Origin: Lachnospiraceae bacterium UBA3711 | GTDB taxonomy: Bacteria; Bacillota; Clostridia; Lachnospirales; Lachnospiraceae | NCBI GenBank assembly: GCA_002371345.1 | Contig: DFHY01000081.1 | Location: 1-15,262, forward strand | DNA length: 15,262 nucleotides | Direction: 5' to 3' | In this document: one piece after another, positions 1-7,215 of the stretch | Position numbering within the stretch: position 1 is the stretch's first letter | Layout: the number at the start of each line of letters is the position of its first letter | Translations under genes and position numbers: made by a program | Notes under the pieces: model-generated | Told to the model about the DNA's origin: nothing | Databases searched by the model: none | What the model saw: the letters and a program-made list of their open reading frames with translations, nothing else

Positions 1-43
1 ATAATGATTCTGCCTGTACTTCAAGGTCTGTCTTCCAGAGAAC

Positions 44-59
44 AGCGGCAGCTGCCGCT
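44..59. repeat. 16-bp perfect palindrome at the end of the branching-enzyme homologue
   Basis: AGCGGCAG followed directly by CTGCCGCT is perfectly self-complementary and overlaps the last base of the TAA stop (61-59). As minus-strand RNA it can form a short GC-rich hairpin with an AGCU loop. There is no T-tract, so it is at best a 3'-end stabiliser or a non-canonical terminator. The rest of 1-58 shows no gene. Confidence 0.4.
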
Positions 60-2410
60 TACTGCTTATAGTCTTCGCTCTGTACCTTCTCCTCCAGTTC
101 TTCCTTCAGGGTTCTGCTCTCAGACGGTGCCGGACTCTTTGTCTGTTTTTTTCTTCTTCCCTTAACAGCAGGCTTCTTAAGAGCGCGGCCGGATGTTTTC
201 TCATCGTCGGAGGGTTCGACACGTATGCACCGGAACACACTGATACCGAGTGCCGGGACTGTCACACGTATCGAATTCGGCAGCTCGTCGCACTCGTCCT
301 CCCTTGAATTCTTCACTCTCGGATTCACATGTCCGTCGCCGCCGAACACAGCCGCGTCGGAGTTGAGGATTTCCTTGTACTTTCCCGGGAAGGGCACTCC
401 GATCTTGTGCTTCTCGTATGTAAGATTTGAGAAGTTCACGACAGCCAGAAGTGTCTGTTCCTCTATGGCTGAGCGCCTGAGAAACACAAGCATATTCTCA
501 TTGGCTGAGATGTTGTTGATCCATTCAAATCCCTCTGGCTCGTAGTCAAGCGCGTACAGCGCGGGGTTGTCGCGATAGAAGTTCAGCAGTGCCGAGCAGT
601 AGGAATTGAACCTGCTCCTCTCATCATCGTCAAGGCAGGTCCAGTCGACGCCTGCGTCCGACGCCCCCTTCTGCGCAAGCTCGCAGCCCATCGCAAACAG
701 CTTCTTGCCCGGGTGAAGCATCATATATCCATACATCGCCCGGAGGTTGGCCAGCTTCGTCTTCTGCCTGCCTGGAACCCTGCCGTACATCGATCCATGC
801 TTCTTTGATACTTCCTCGATATCAAGCGCCGGCATGAAGTTCTCAGAATAATTATATACCATACTGAAGATCAGTTCTGAGTGATGCGGCCCCCTGAACA
901 GAGGATCAAGCTGCATATATTCGATCAGGGAATCCATGAATCCCTTATTCCATTTATAGTCGAAACCGAGGCCGTCATCCTCAACACTTGACGTCACCAT
1001 CGGCCACTGTGAGCTGTCCTGCGCTATCATGACGGCTCCGCCTGACTCCCTGTGGAATATTGAATTCAGGTGTTTGAAGAACTCGACCGCGTCAAGATTC
1101 TCATTTCCGCCGTACAGATTGGCGACCCACTGTCCGGGAGCCTTTCCGTAATCGAGATACAGCATGCGTGAGATGTCCTCAAGCCGCAGGCCGTCCGCAT
1201 GATAGACTTTCGTCCAGAACAATGCGTTCGCGATCAGGAAGTTGGCCACCTCAGGTCTTGAGTAGTTGTATGTAAGGCTCCCGTCATATGCATAGAGAGA
1301 CTGCCTCGGATCCATATGCTCATAGAGGTTGGTCCCGTCGAAGCCGATAAGCCCGCTGAGATCCCTGGAAAAATGACCCGGCACCCAGTCAAGAATAACG
1401 CCGATTCCGTTCCGGTGCATGTGATCGATAAAGTACATAAAATCCCGGCAGCTTCCGTACCGGCTCGTCGGCGCATAATATCCGGTGACTGAATATCCGA
1501 GACTGCTCTCATCCGAGTGCTCCATCACCGGCATCAGCTCGACATGGGTATAACCCATCTTCTTAACGTACGACGAGAGAGATCCGGCAAGCTCCCTGTA
1601 ATTCAGGCACTGTCCGCCTTCCTCACCCGGGGTCTTCCACATGCCTGCGTGGATCTGATAGACACTGAGCGGCAGTGACTTCGTATCAAGCCTCTCCCTC
1701 TCCTCCATCCAGGCGTTATCCCCCCAGACATAAGACGACAGATCGGCAGTGACCGAGGCTGTGCCCGGATACGCCTCGCACTGGTATCCGTACGGATCAC
1801 TTTTCAAAAATGTCAGGCCTGAGGGAGTCTTGATCTCATACTTGTAGATCGTGCCCTCTTCCATCTCCGGGATGAACAGCTCGTATATGCCGTATTCCTC
1901 CAGCTTCCTCATCGGCAGCACACGGCCGTCCCAGCTGTTGAAATCGCCAACCAGGCTCACACGCTGGGCGTTCGGGGCCCATACTGCAAAATACATGCCC
2001 CTGAAGCCGCCGATCTCAGCCGGGTGAGCGCCCAGATAACGATAGATGTCATAACATATACCGGCACGGAACTTCTTCAGAGCCTTCTCCGGAATCTGAG
2101 GTTCAAAATTATACGGATCTATGACGGTTCTTTTGTTTCCGTCAATATCCTCGATCTCAAGCCTGTAATCCGGGATACTGTCCCCGGGAATCAGCGCCGC
2201 GAAGAAACCGTTATCATCAACATTCTCCATCGGAACTGACAGCTTGTCGCCGACTACGGCAGCATTCTTTGCCAGTGGAAGGAATGCCTGAACAAGCACC
2301 CCGCTCTGAGTGACATTCGCGCCCAGAAAACTGTGAGGCTGATTATCATCCGAATAGACGATTCCCTCGATCCGGCCCCAGTCCATCAGATCATACAATT
2401 CCTTATTCAT
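59..2410 (-). CDS. Glycogen branching enzyme homologue (GH13), catalytic residues replaced
   Basis: The 783-residue product follows the GlgB layout. An N-terminal domain (about 15-100) carries HSFLG. A CBM48 domain (about 115-215) carries FAVWAPNA and GDFNSWDGR. The GH13 barrel (about 225-620) carries ELMPVMEH, GYSVTGYYAPTSRYG, DWVPGHF and MLYLDYGK. A C-terminal beta domain follows. GlgB makes alpha-1,6 branches in glycogen. Here, gapless alignment puts Glu411 at the nucleophile (normally Asp, LRVD), Gln464 at the acid/base (normally AEEST, here AQDSS) and Glu532 at the third carboxylate (normally SHDE, here DIEE, with Ile531 for the His). Spacings of 53 and 68 equal those I recall for E. coli GlgB (D405/E458/D526). 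Branching activity is therefore doubtful; an alpha-glucan-binding or regulatory role is inference. The last 44 residues form a charged tail. The start at 2410 is preferred over an in-frame ATG at 2455 because GGAGGG lies 6 nt before it. The gene lies 54 bp after serA. Confidence 0.9.
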   Translation of the reverse strand: MNKELYDLMDWGRIEGIVYSDDNQPHSFLGANVTQSGVLVQAFLPLAKNAAVVGDKLSVPMENVDDNGFFAALIPGDSIPDYRLEIEDIDGNKRTVIDPYNFEPQIPEKALKKFRAGICYDIYRYLGAHPAEIGGFRGMYFAVWAPNAQRVSLVGDFNSWDGRVLPMRKLEEYGIYELFIPEMEEGTIYKYEIKTPSGLTFLKSDPYGYQCEAYPGTASVTADLSSYVWGDNAWMEERERLDTKSLPLSVYQIHAGMWKTPGEEGGQCLNYRELAGSLSSYVKKMGYTHVELMPVMEHSDESSLGYSVTGYYAPTSRYGSCRDFMYFIDHMHRNGIGVILDWVPGHFSRDLSGLIGFDGTNLYEHMDPRQSLYAYDGSLTYNYSRPEVANFLIANALFWTKVYHADGLRLEDISRMLYLDYGKAPGQWVANLYGGNENLDAVEFFKHLNSIFHRESGGAVMIAQDSSQWPMVTSSVEDDGLGFDYKWNKGFMDSLIEYMQLDPLFRGPHHSELIFSMVYNYSENFMPALDIEEVSKKHGSMYGRVPGRQKTKLANLRAMYGYMMLHPGKKLFAMGCELAQKGASDAGVDWTCLDDDERSRFNSYCSALLNFYRDNPALYALDYEPEGFEWINNISANENMLVFLRRSAIEEQTLLAVVNFSNLTYEKHKIGVPFPGKYKEILNSDAAVFGGDGHVNPRVKNSREDECDELPNSIRVTVPALGISVFRCIRVEPSDDEKTSGRALKKPAVKGRRKKQTKSPAPSESRTLKEELEEKVQSEDYKQ

Positions 2411-2416
2411 AGATGT

Positions 2417-2422
2417 CCCTCC
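2417..2422 (-). promoter_or_regulatory. Ribosome binding site fixing the start of the branching-enzyme homologue
   Basis: On the minus strand GGAGGG is followed by 6 nt and ATG at 2410. The upstream in-frame ATG at 2455 has no comparable site and would add 15 residues not seen in GlgB proteins. Confidence 0.8.
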
Positions 2423-2426
2423 GCTG

Positions 2427-2464
2427 AAAAAAGTCAGACAAACCTTCCGCTGCAAAGCAGGTTT
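2427..2464 (-). terminator. Possible weak terminator between serA and the branching-enzyme homologue
   Basis: Immediately after the serA stop, AAACCT (minus strand, 2464-2459) can pair with AGGTTT (2445-2440), with TGC/GCA pairing inside. A run of six T follows at 2432-2427. The T-run is 7 nt from the stem, so this is not a classic intrinsic terminator. It may reduce rather than stop transcription into the downstream gene. Confidence 0.25.
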
Positions 2465-3622
2465 TTACCTCACCACTCTCACCCTTACAACACCGCCCAC
2501 GGCGCGAAGCCTGTCAACCGTCTCTGGTTCAAGGGCGTCGTCAATATCAATCATGGTATAAGCGTATTCGCCCCGGCTGGTGTTGGACATATTGTCAACA
2601 TTAGTATAGGACAGAATATCCGCGAACTGCCTTATCATATTCTTGACATTTCTGTGATAGATCGCGATTCTGTGCTGGGCGCGGCACTCTCCCATGCTGC
2701 ACGACGGGTAATTCACGCTGTTCCTGATATTGCCGTTCTCCAGGAAGTCTTTCAGCTGCTCGACCGCCATAACCGCGCAGTTTTCCTCGCTCTCCTGAGT
2801 GGAAGCGCCAAGATGCGGAGTAAGGATAACCCTCTCATGTCCGACTGTCTTCGGATTCGGGAAGTCGCATACATAGCATGCCAGACGTCCATCATCCAGC
2901 GCCTTGAGCACCGCTTCCTCATCGACCAGCTGATCCCTGGCGTAATTGACCAGTACAGCCGTCGGCTTCATAAGAGCGACTGCGTCAGCGCCGATCATCT
3001 TCCTGGTACTGTCAAGAAGCGGAACATGAATCGTGATATAATCGCACTCCCTGTATATTGTCTCCACGTCACTGATATGTCTGACGGAACGGCTGAGGTT
3101 CCACGCCCAGTTGACCGAAATGTACGGATCATACCCGTACACCTCCATGCCGAAATGCACAGCGGCGTTCGCGACAAGATTTCCTATCGCTCCGAGGCCG
3201 ATGACACCCAGCTTCTTTCCTGACAGCTCGGTTCCCGCATACTCCTTTTTCTGCTTTTCCACATCCTTCTTGATGTTCTCGTCATCCGCGTTTGCCCTGA
3301 CCCAGTTCACTCCTCCGACTATATCACGCGCGGCGAGCAGCATGCCGGCAAAAACCATCTCCTTGACGCCGTTCGCATTTGCTCCCGGAGTATTGAAGAC
3401 CACTATTCCCTTCTCAGCGCACTTATCGAGAGGGATATTGTTGACACCGGCTCCCGCCCTTGCTATGGCGAGCACGGACTCGCCGGTCTCCATCTCGTGC
3501 ATATTCGCGCTTCTCACCAGGATCGCGTCCGCGTTGTTGATGTCTTCAGTCTTCTGGTACTGGTCCGAAAACGCGCTCAGCCCATTCTCACTGATCGCGT
3601 TCAGGCACGCATACTTGTACAT
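2465..3622 (-). CDS. serA: D-3-phosphoglycerate dehydrogenase, short ACT-containing type
   Basis: This 385-residue cytosolic enzyme is predicted to oxidise 3-phosphoglycerate to 3-phosphohydroxypyruvate with NAD, the first step of serine synthesis. The NAD-binding motif GLGAIG is at 142-147, with Asp165 ending the second strand of the Rossmann fold. The substrate-side ARAGAGVNNIP is at 54-64. Catalytic Arg229 (NYARDQLVDEE) and His270 (TPHLGAST) are present. The usual catalytic Glu of the DVFxxEP segment is not in place: the chain reads CDFPNP at 252-257. The C-terminal 65 residues look like an ACT domain, which in this family binds serine or related effectors. The length fits the clostridial form (about 385-390) rather than the longer 520-residue form. 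AGGAGG precedes the ATG at good spacing. It lies downstream of ilvB across a 178-bp spacer containing two inverted-repeat structures. Confidence 0.93.
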   Translation of the reverse strand: MYKYACLNAISENGLSAFSDQYQKTEDINNADAILVRSANMHEMETGESVLAIARAGAGVNNIPLDKCAEKGIVVFNTPGANANGVKEMVFAGMLLAARDIVGGVNWVRANADDENIKKDVEKQKKEYAGTELSGKKLGVIGLGAIGNLVANAAVHFGMEVYGYDPYISVNWAWNLSRSVRHISDVETIYRECDYITIHVPLLDSTRKMIGADAVALMKPTAVLVNYARDQLVDEEAVLKALDDGRLACYVCDFPNPKTVGHERVILTPHLGASTQESEENCAVMAVEQLKDFLENGNIRNSVNYPSCSMGECRAQHRIAIYHRNVKNMIRQFADILSYTNVDNMSNTSRGEYAYTMIDIDDALEPETVDRLRAVGGVVRVRVVR

Positions 3623-3655
3623 ATCAGTTGCCTCCTAATTCTGCTGATAATATTG

Positions 3656-3689
3656 CTCTGATGTTACGCAGAACACTCTAACATCAGAG
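3656..3689. repeat. Perfect 11-bp dyad upstream of serA
   Basis: CTCTGATGTTA at 3656-3666 is exactly inverted at 3679-3689, with a 12-nt gap. It lies 34 bp before the serA start. No T-tract follows on the minus strand. It could be a protein-binding dyad or an RNA hairpin in the serA leader. I recognise no known regulator site. Confidence 0.6.
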
Positions 3690-3704
3690 TAGATTCAATA
3701 CAAT

Positions 3705-3780
3705 GATAAATTGTAACTATTCAGCCCCCTGGAACACGAAGTGTTCTGAGCAATGGGGTAATGAAGAGTTACGATAAATT
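3705..3780 (+). mobile_element. MITE-like palindromic element, copy 1 (60 bp plus 8-bp direct repeats)
   Basis: The core 3713-3772 begins GTAACTATTCAG and ends TGAAGAGTTAC. The ends are imperfect inverted repeats. Inside, CCCC/GGGG and GAACAC-GAA-GTGTTC can pair, so the whole core folds into a long interrupted hairpin. It is bounded on both sides, with no gap, by the exact 8-bp direct repeat GATAAATT (3705-3712 and 3773-3780), as expected of a target-site duplication. The same termini recur in reverse orientation at 10709-10830. It carries no coding capacity. It sits between ilvB and serA, so it may influence readthrough from the ilv genes into serA. Confidence 0.6.
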
Positions 3781-3800
3781 AGTGTCAGGAATACTTCTAC

Positions 3801-5489
3801 TTATTCAGACTGTCTCTCCTTCAGGTCATTCTGGTCAAAGGCCTCGGAGATTGAATGCCCCGCCGGAACCATCGGAAATACATTGTCATTTTCATTGATA
3901 ACGCACTCGATCACAACAGGACCGTCCGTCTCCACAGCCTTTCTGAACGCCGGCTCAAAGTCCTCCCGCTTCTCAACACGGACCGCTGTGCACCCGAGAG
4001 CCTCCGCCACCTTACAGTAGTCGACCTTGTCCTTCAGGATAGTCTGCGAATAGCGGCCTCCATAGAACAGCTCCTGCCACTGATGCACCATGCCAAGAAC
4101 CGAATTGTTGAATACGACCTCGATGATGCCGATATTGTAGCGGCTCGCGGTGGCAAGCTCGTTCATATTCATCCTGAAGCAGCCGTCGCCGGCAATGTTT
4201 ACGACAGTCTTTGCCGGCCACGCGGTCTTGACGCCAAGCGCCGCTCCCAGTCCGTATCCCATCGTACCCAGTCCGCCGGAAGTAAAGAGCTGCCTTGGTT
4301 CGCGGTAACGGTAATACTGCGCCGCCCACATCTGATGCTGACCGACCTCGGTCACTATCTTCGCGCTTCCTTCAGTCAGACGATAAATCTCCTGCATGAT
4401 AAACGGCCCTGTAAGACGGTCGTCATCATAGCAAAGCGGGAACTTCTCCTTCAGCGCAAGGCTCTCCTCGACCCAGGCGCTGTGCTCAGTCGGGCAGATC
4501 AGAGGATTCAGGCGTTTCAGGACCTCGTTGCAGTCCCCCGTCACGCTGACATCAACCTTGATGTTCTTGTTAATCTCGGCAGGGTCGATATCGATCTGTA
4601 CTATCTTCGCTCCCTTCGCGAATGACTTCGGATTGCCGATAACACGGTCGGAGAAGCGGCAGCCTACTGCCAGAAGCAGATCACAGTGCGAGACTGTAAG
4701 ATTTGCCGCCTTGGTGCCGTGCATTCCGAGCATACCCAGGTACAGAGTGTCATTTCCGTCAAATGCGCCCTTGCCCATAAGAGAGTCGCATACCGGCGCC
4801 TGGAGGATTCCGGCAAGCTTCTTCAGCTCCTTCGAGCAGTTGGATATGACCGCTCCCCCTCCGGCAAAGATGGCAGGGCGTTTCGACCTGTTGATCAGTG
4901 CCGCAGCCTCCTCAAGATCATGGACGCGGATATATTCGCTCTGAGGTATGATCTCCTCAGGGGCGGCAGGCTCATAATCCGTATAGTCAGAGGTTACGTT
5001 CTTAGTCAGGTCGACAAGCACAGGTCCCGGCCTTCCCTCTCTCGCGATGCGGAATGCCTTGCGGATAGTAAAAGCCAGCGACTCGACATCCTTCACTATG
5101 CAGTTATACTTTGTGATCGGTATCGAGATACCGGCAATGTCGATCTCCTGGAAGGAATCCTTGCCGAGAAGCGAGATCCCCACGTTGCAGGTGATAGCCA
5201 CAAGAGGCACGGAATCCATGTTGGCCGTCGCGATCCCCGTCACAAGGTTCGTTGCACCCGGTCCGGACGTGGCAAGACATACCCCGACTGTTCCGGTTGC
5301 CCTTGCGTATCCGTCCGCCGCGTGAGCGGCTCCCTGCTCATGGGATGTCAGGATGTGGCGGATCTCCCTGCTGTGCTTGTACAGTTCATCGTATACGTTC
5401 AGTATCGCGCCGCCCGGATATCCGAATACGGTGTCTACACCCTGCTCCTTAAGGCACTCGATCAGTATCTGGGATCCATTCAGCTTCAT
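3801..5489 (-). CDS. ilvB: Acetolactate synthase, catalytic (large) subunit
   Basis: This 562-residue TPP-dependent enzyme condenses pyruvate with a second pyruvate (valine/leucine route) or with 2-oxobutyrate (isoleucine route). The PGGAILNVYDEL segment and the catalytic Glu51 in TSHEQGAAHAADGYAR identify the Pyr domain. The cofactor motif GDGCFRMN begins at residue 434 and is followed by NELATA. GGLGTMGYGLGAALG precedes it. The length is normal for the family. The start has GGGGAGG a few bases upstream. Its ATG overlaps the ilvD stop as ATGA (5486-5489), so translation is probably coupled. No regulatory small subunit (ilvN/ilvH) follows. The next 178 bp are non-coding and then serA begins, so feedback control would need a small subunit encoded elsewhere. 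Confidence 0.96.
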   Translation of the reverse strand: MKLNGSQILIECLKEQGVDTVFGYPGGAILNVYDELYKHSREIRHILTSHEQGAAHAADGYARATGTVGVCLATSGPGATNLVTGIATANMDSVPLVAITCNVGISLLGKDSFQEIDIAGISIPITKYNCIVKDVESLAFTIRKAFRIAREGRPGPVLVDLTKNVTSDYTDYEPAAPEEIIPQSEYIRVHDLEEAAALINRSKRPAIFAGGGAVISNCSKELKKLAGILQAPVCDSLMGKGAFDGNDTLYLGMLGMHGTKAANLTVSHCDLLLAVGCRFSDRVIGNPKSFAKGAKIVQIDIDPAEINKNIKVDVSVTGDCNEVLKRLNPLICPTEHSAWVEESLALKEKFPLCYDDDRLTGPFIMQEIYRLTEGSAKIVTEVGQHQMWAAQYYRYREPRQLFTSGGLGTMGYGLGAALGVKTAWPAKTVVNIAGDGCFRMNMNELATASRYNIGIIEVVFNNSVLGMVHQWQELFYGGRYSQTILKDKVDYCKVAEALGCTAVRVEKREDFEPAFRKAVETDGPVVIECVINENDNVFPMVPAGHSISEAFDQNDLKERQSE

Positions 5490-7165
5490 GTATCTTCCTC
5501 CCCGGGTACACGAAGAACAGCTCCTCTGTTCCCGCTTGTCACAAGAGCGGCATACCGCGCGAGGTACCCTTCAGTAATCTTCGGTTTTCTTGCCTTCCAG
5601 GCCTTTCTTCTCTTCTCAAGCTCCTCGTCGGAGACCTTTAGCTCCAGCTTGTACTCCGGAATGTTTATCAGGATCATGTCGCCCTCTTCCACCAGGGCTA
5701 TCGGTCCGCCTACGGCGGCCTCAGGTGAGACATGTCCGATAGAAGCGCCTCTTGAAGCGCCCGAGAATCTGCCGTCGGTGATCAGGGCAACTGTGCTGCC
5801 GAGTCCCATTCCCGCGATAGCGCTTGTGGGATTGAGCATCTCCCTCATGCCGGGGCCTCCCTTCGGACCCTCATACCTGATCACGACCACATCTCCCTCA
5901 TTGATCTTTCCTCCGAGGATGGCTTCAATAGCGTCCTCCTCACAGTCAAAGACCCGGGCCGGGCCTTCATGCACCATCATCTCCGGCGCGACCGCTGAGC
6001 GCTTCACGATACCGGAATCAGGAGCAAGATTGCCCTTCAGTGCGGCCAGCCCGCCGGTTTCGGAGTACGGGTTCTCAACCGGACGGATGACCTCCGGATT
6101 GAGGTTCTCGGACGCGGAAATGTTCTCGCCGACCGTCTTCCCCGTGCAGGTGAGGCAGTCGAGGTTCAGAAGGTTCTTCTTCGTCAGCTCCTTCATGACA
6201 GCGTATACGCCCCCCGCCTCATTCAGATCTTCCATATACGTCGGTCCGGCCGGAGCCAGATGGCACAGATTAGGCGTGCGCTCCGACACCTCGTTCGCGA
6301 TGTCGACATTGATCTCAACACCCGCTTCATGCGCTATGGCAGGCAGATGAAGCATGGAGTTCGTCGAGCACCCGAGCGCCATATCGACGGTAAGAGCGTT
6401 CATGAACGCCTCGCGCGTCATGATATCACGCGGCCGGATATTACGGCGCAGCAGCTCCATGATCTGCATGCCGGCTCTCTTCGCGAGACGCAGACGGTCG
6501 GAGTATACCGCCGGAATCGTTCCGTTTCCGGACAATCCCATGCCGAGCGCCTCTGTCAGGCAGTTCATACTGTTGGCGGTGTACATACCGCTGCAGCTTC
6601 CGCAGGTCGGACATACCTTGCGCTCATATTCGGCAAGCTGCTCCTGCGTGATGCGGTGAGCCGTATATTCGCCTACCGCTTCAAATATAGAACTCAGCGA
6701 ACGCTTGCGCCCGTACACATGCCCTGCCATCATCGGGCCGCCCGAGACAAATATCGTCGGAACATTGATACGCGCCGCGGCCATCAGAAGCCCGGGAACA
6801 TTCTTGTCGCAGTTCGGAACCATGACAAGCGCGTCAAACTGGTGCGCCTTCGCCATGCATTCCGTCGAATCCGCGATCAGGTCGCGGGTAACGAGGGAAT
6901 ACTTCATCCCCTCATGGCCCATGGCGATTCCGTCGCATACAGCTATCGCCGGGAATACTCTCGGCACTCCCCCTGCCATAGCCACTCCCATCCTGACAGC
7001 TTCCACGATCTTGTCGATATTCATATGGCCCGGCACGATCTCGTTATAGGAGCTCACAATGCCTATAAGAGGCTTATCCAGCTCCTCCTGTGTGAATCCA
7101 AGTGCGTTAAACAGCGACCTGTGGGGAGCCTGCGTGACTCCGGCCTTTACTTTATCACTCTTCAT
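5486..7165 (-). CDS. ilvD: Dihydroxy-acid dehydratase
   Basis: This 559-residue iron-sulfur enzyme dehydrates 2,3-dihydroxy-isovalerate and 2,3-dihydroxy-3-methylvalerate to the 2-oxo acids, the step before transamination in valine and isoleucine synthesis. Visible landmarks are SSYNEIVPGH, Cys119 in NCDKNVPG, Cys188 and Cys191 in CGSCSGMYTANSMNC, GCSTNSMLHLPAIAHEAG, GPKGGPGM, and TDGRFSGASRG with GHVSPEAAVGGP near the C-terminus. The first cysteine found in some [2Fe-2S] members is absent in the N-terminal segment, which suggests the oxygen-sensitive [4Fe-4S] type; that is inference. GGAGG lies 12 nt before the ATG, a slightly long spacing. It follows leuB by 50 bp and overlaps ilvB by 4 bp, so the three genes are probably co-transcribed. 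Confidence 0.97.
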   Translation of the reverse strand: MKSDKVKAGVTQAPHRSLFNALGFTQEELDKPLIGIVSSYNEIVPGHMNIDKIVEAVRMGVAMAGGVPRVFPAIAVCDGIAMGHEGMKYSLVTRDLIADSTECMAKAHQFDALVMVPNCDKNVPGLLMAAARINVPTIFVSGGPMMAGHVYGRKRSLSSIFEAVGEYTAHRITQEQLAEYERKVCPTCGSCSGMYTANSMNCLTEALGMGLSGNGTIPAVYSDRLRLAKRAGMQIMELLRRNIRPRDIMTREAFMNALTVDMALGCSTNSMLHLPAIAHEAGVEINVDIANEVSERTPNLCHLAPAGPTYMEDLNEAGGVYAVMKELTKKNLLNLDCLTCTGKTVGENISASENLNPEVIRPVENPYSETGGLAALKGNLAPDSGIVKRSAVAPEMMVHEGPARVFDCEEDAIEAILGGKINEGDVVVIRYEGPKGGPGMREMLNPTSAIAGMGLGSTVALITDGRFSGASRGASIGHVSPEAAVGGPIALVEEGDMILINIPEYKLELKVSDEELEKRRKAWKARKPKITEGYLARYAALVTSGNRGAVLRVPGEEDT

Positions 7166-7215
7166 AATAATCCATATCCTCCGAAAACAACGCTATAATA
7201 CCGGTCTCAGCTGGC

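Noticed and set aside
2411..2455. Upstream in-frame ATG adding 15 residues to the branching-enzyme homologue
   Set aside because: GGAGGG lies 6 nt before the ATG at 2410; the extension is not family-like.
2333..3223. A 296-codon open frame on the plus strand
   Set aside because: It is antisense to serA and the start of the branching-enzyme homologue, spans their junction, and shows no family signature.
4686..6350. A 554-codon open frame on the plus strand
   Set aside because: It runs antisense across ilvB and ilvD, its translation is rich in Arg/Ser with no recognisable domain, and the opposite-strand genes are unmistakable.
7154..7174. Six-codon open frame (ATG GAT TAT TAT GAA GAG TGA) overlapping the ilvD start
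   Set aside because: Its ATG is only 2 nt from GGAGG, too close for efficient initiation, and nothing else supports it.
6260..7198. A 312-codon open frame on the plus strand
   Set aside because: It is antisense to ilvD, with His/Arg-rich low-plausibility protein and no ribosome binding site of note.
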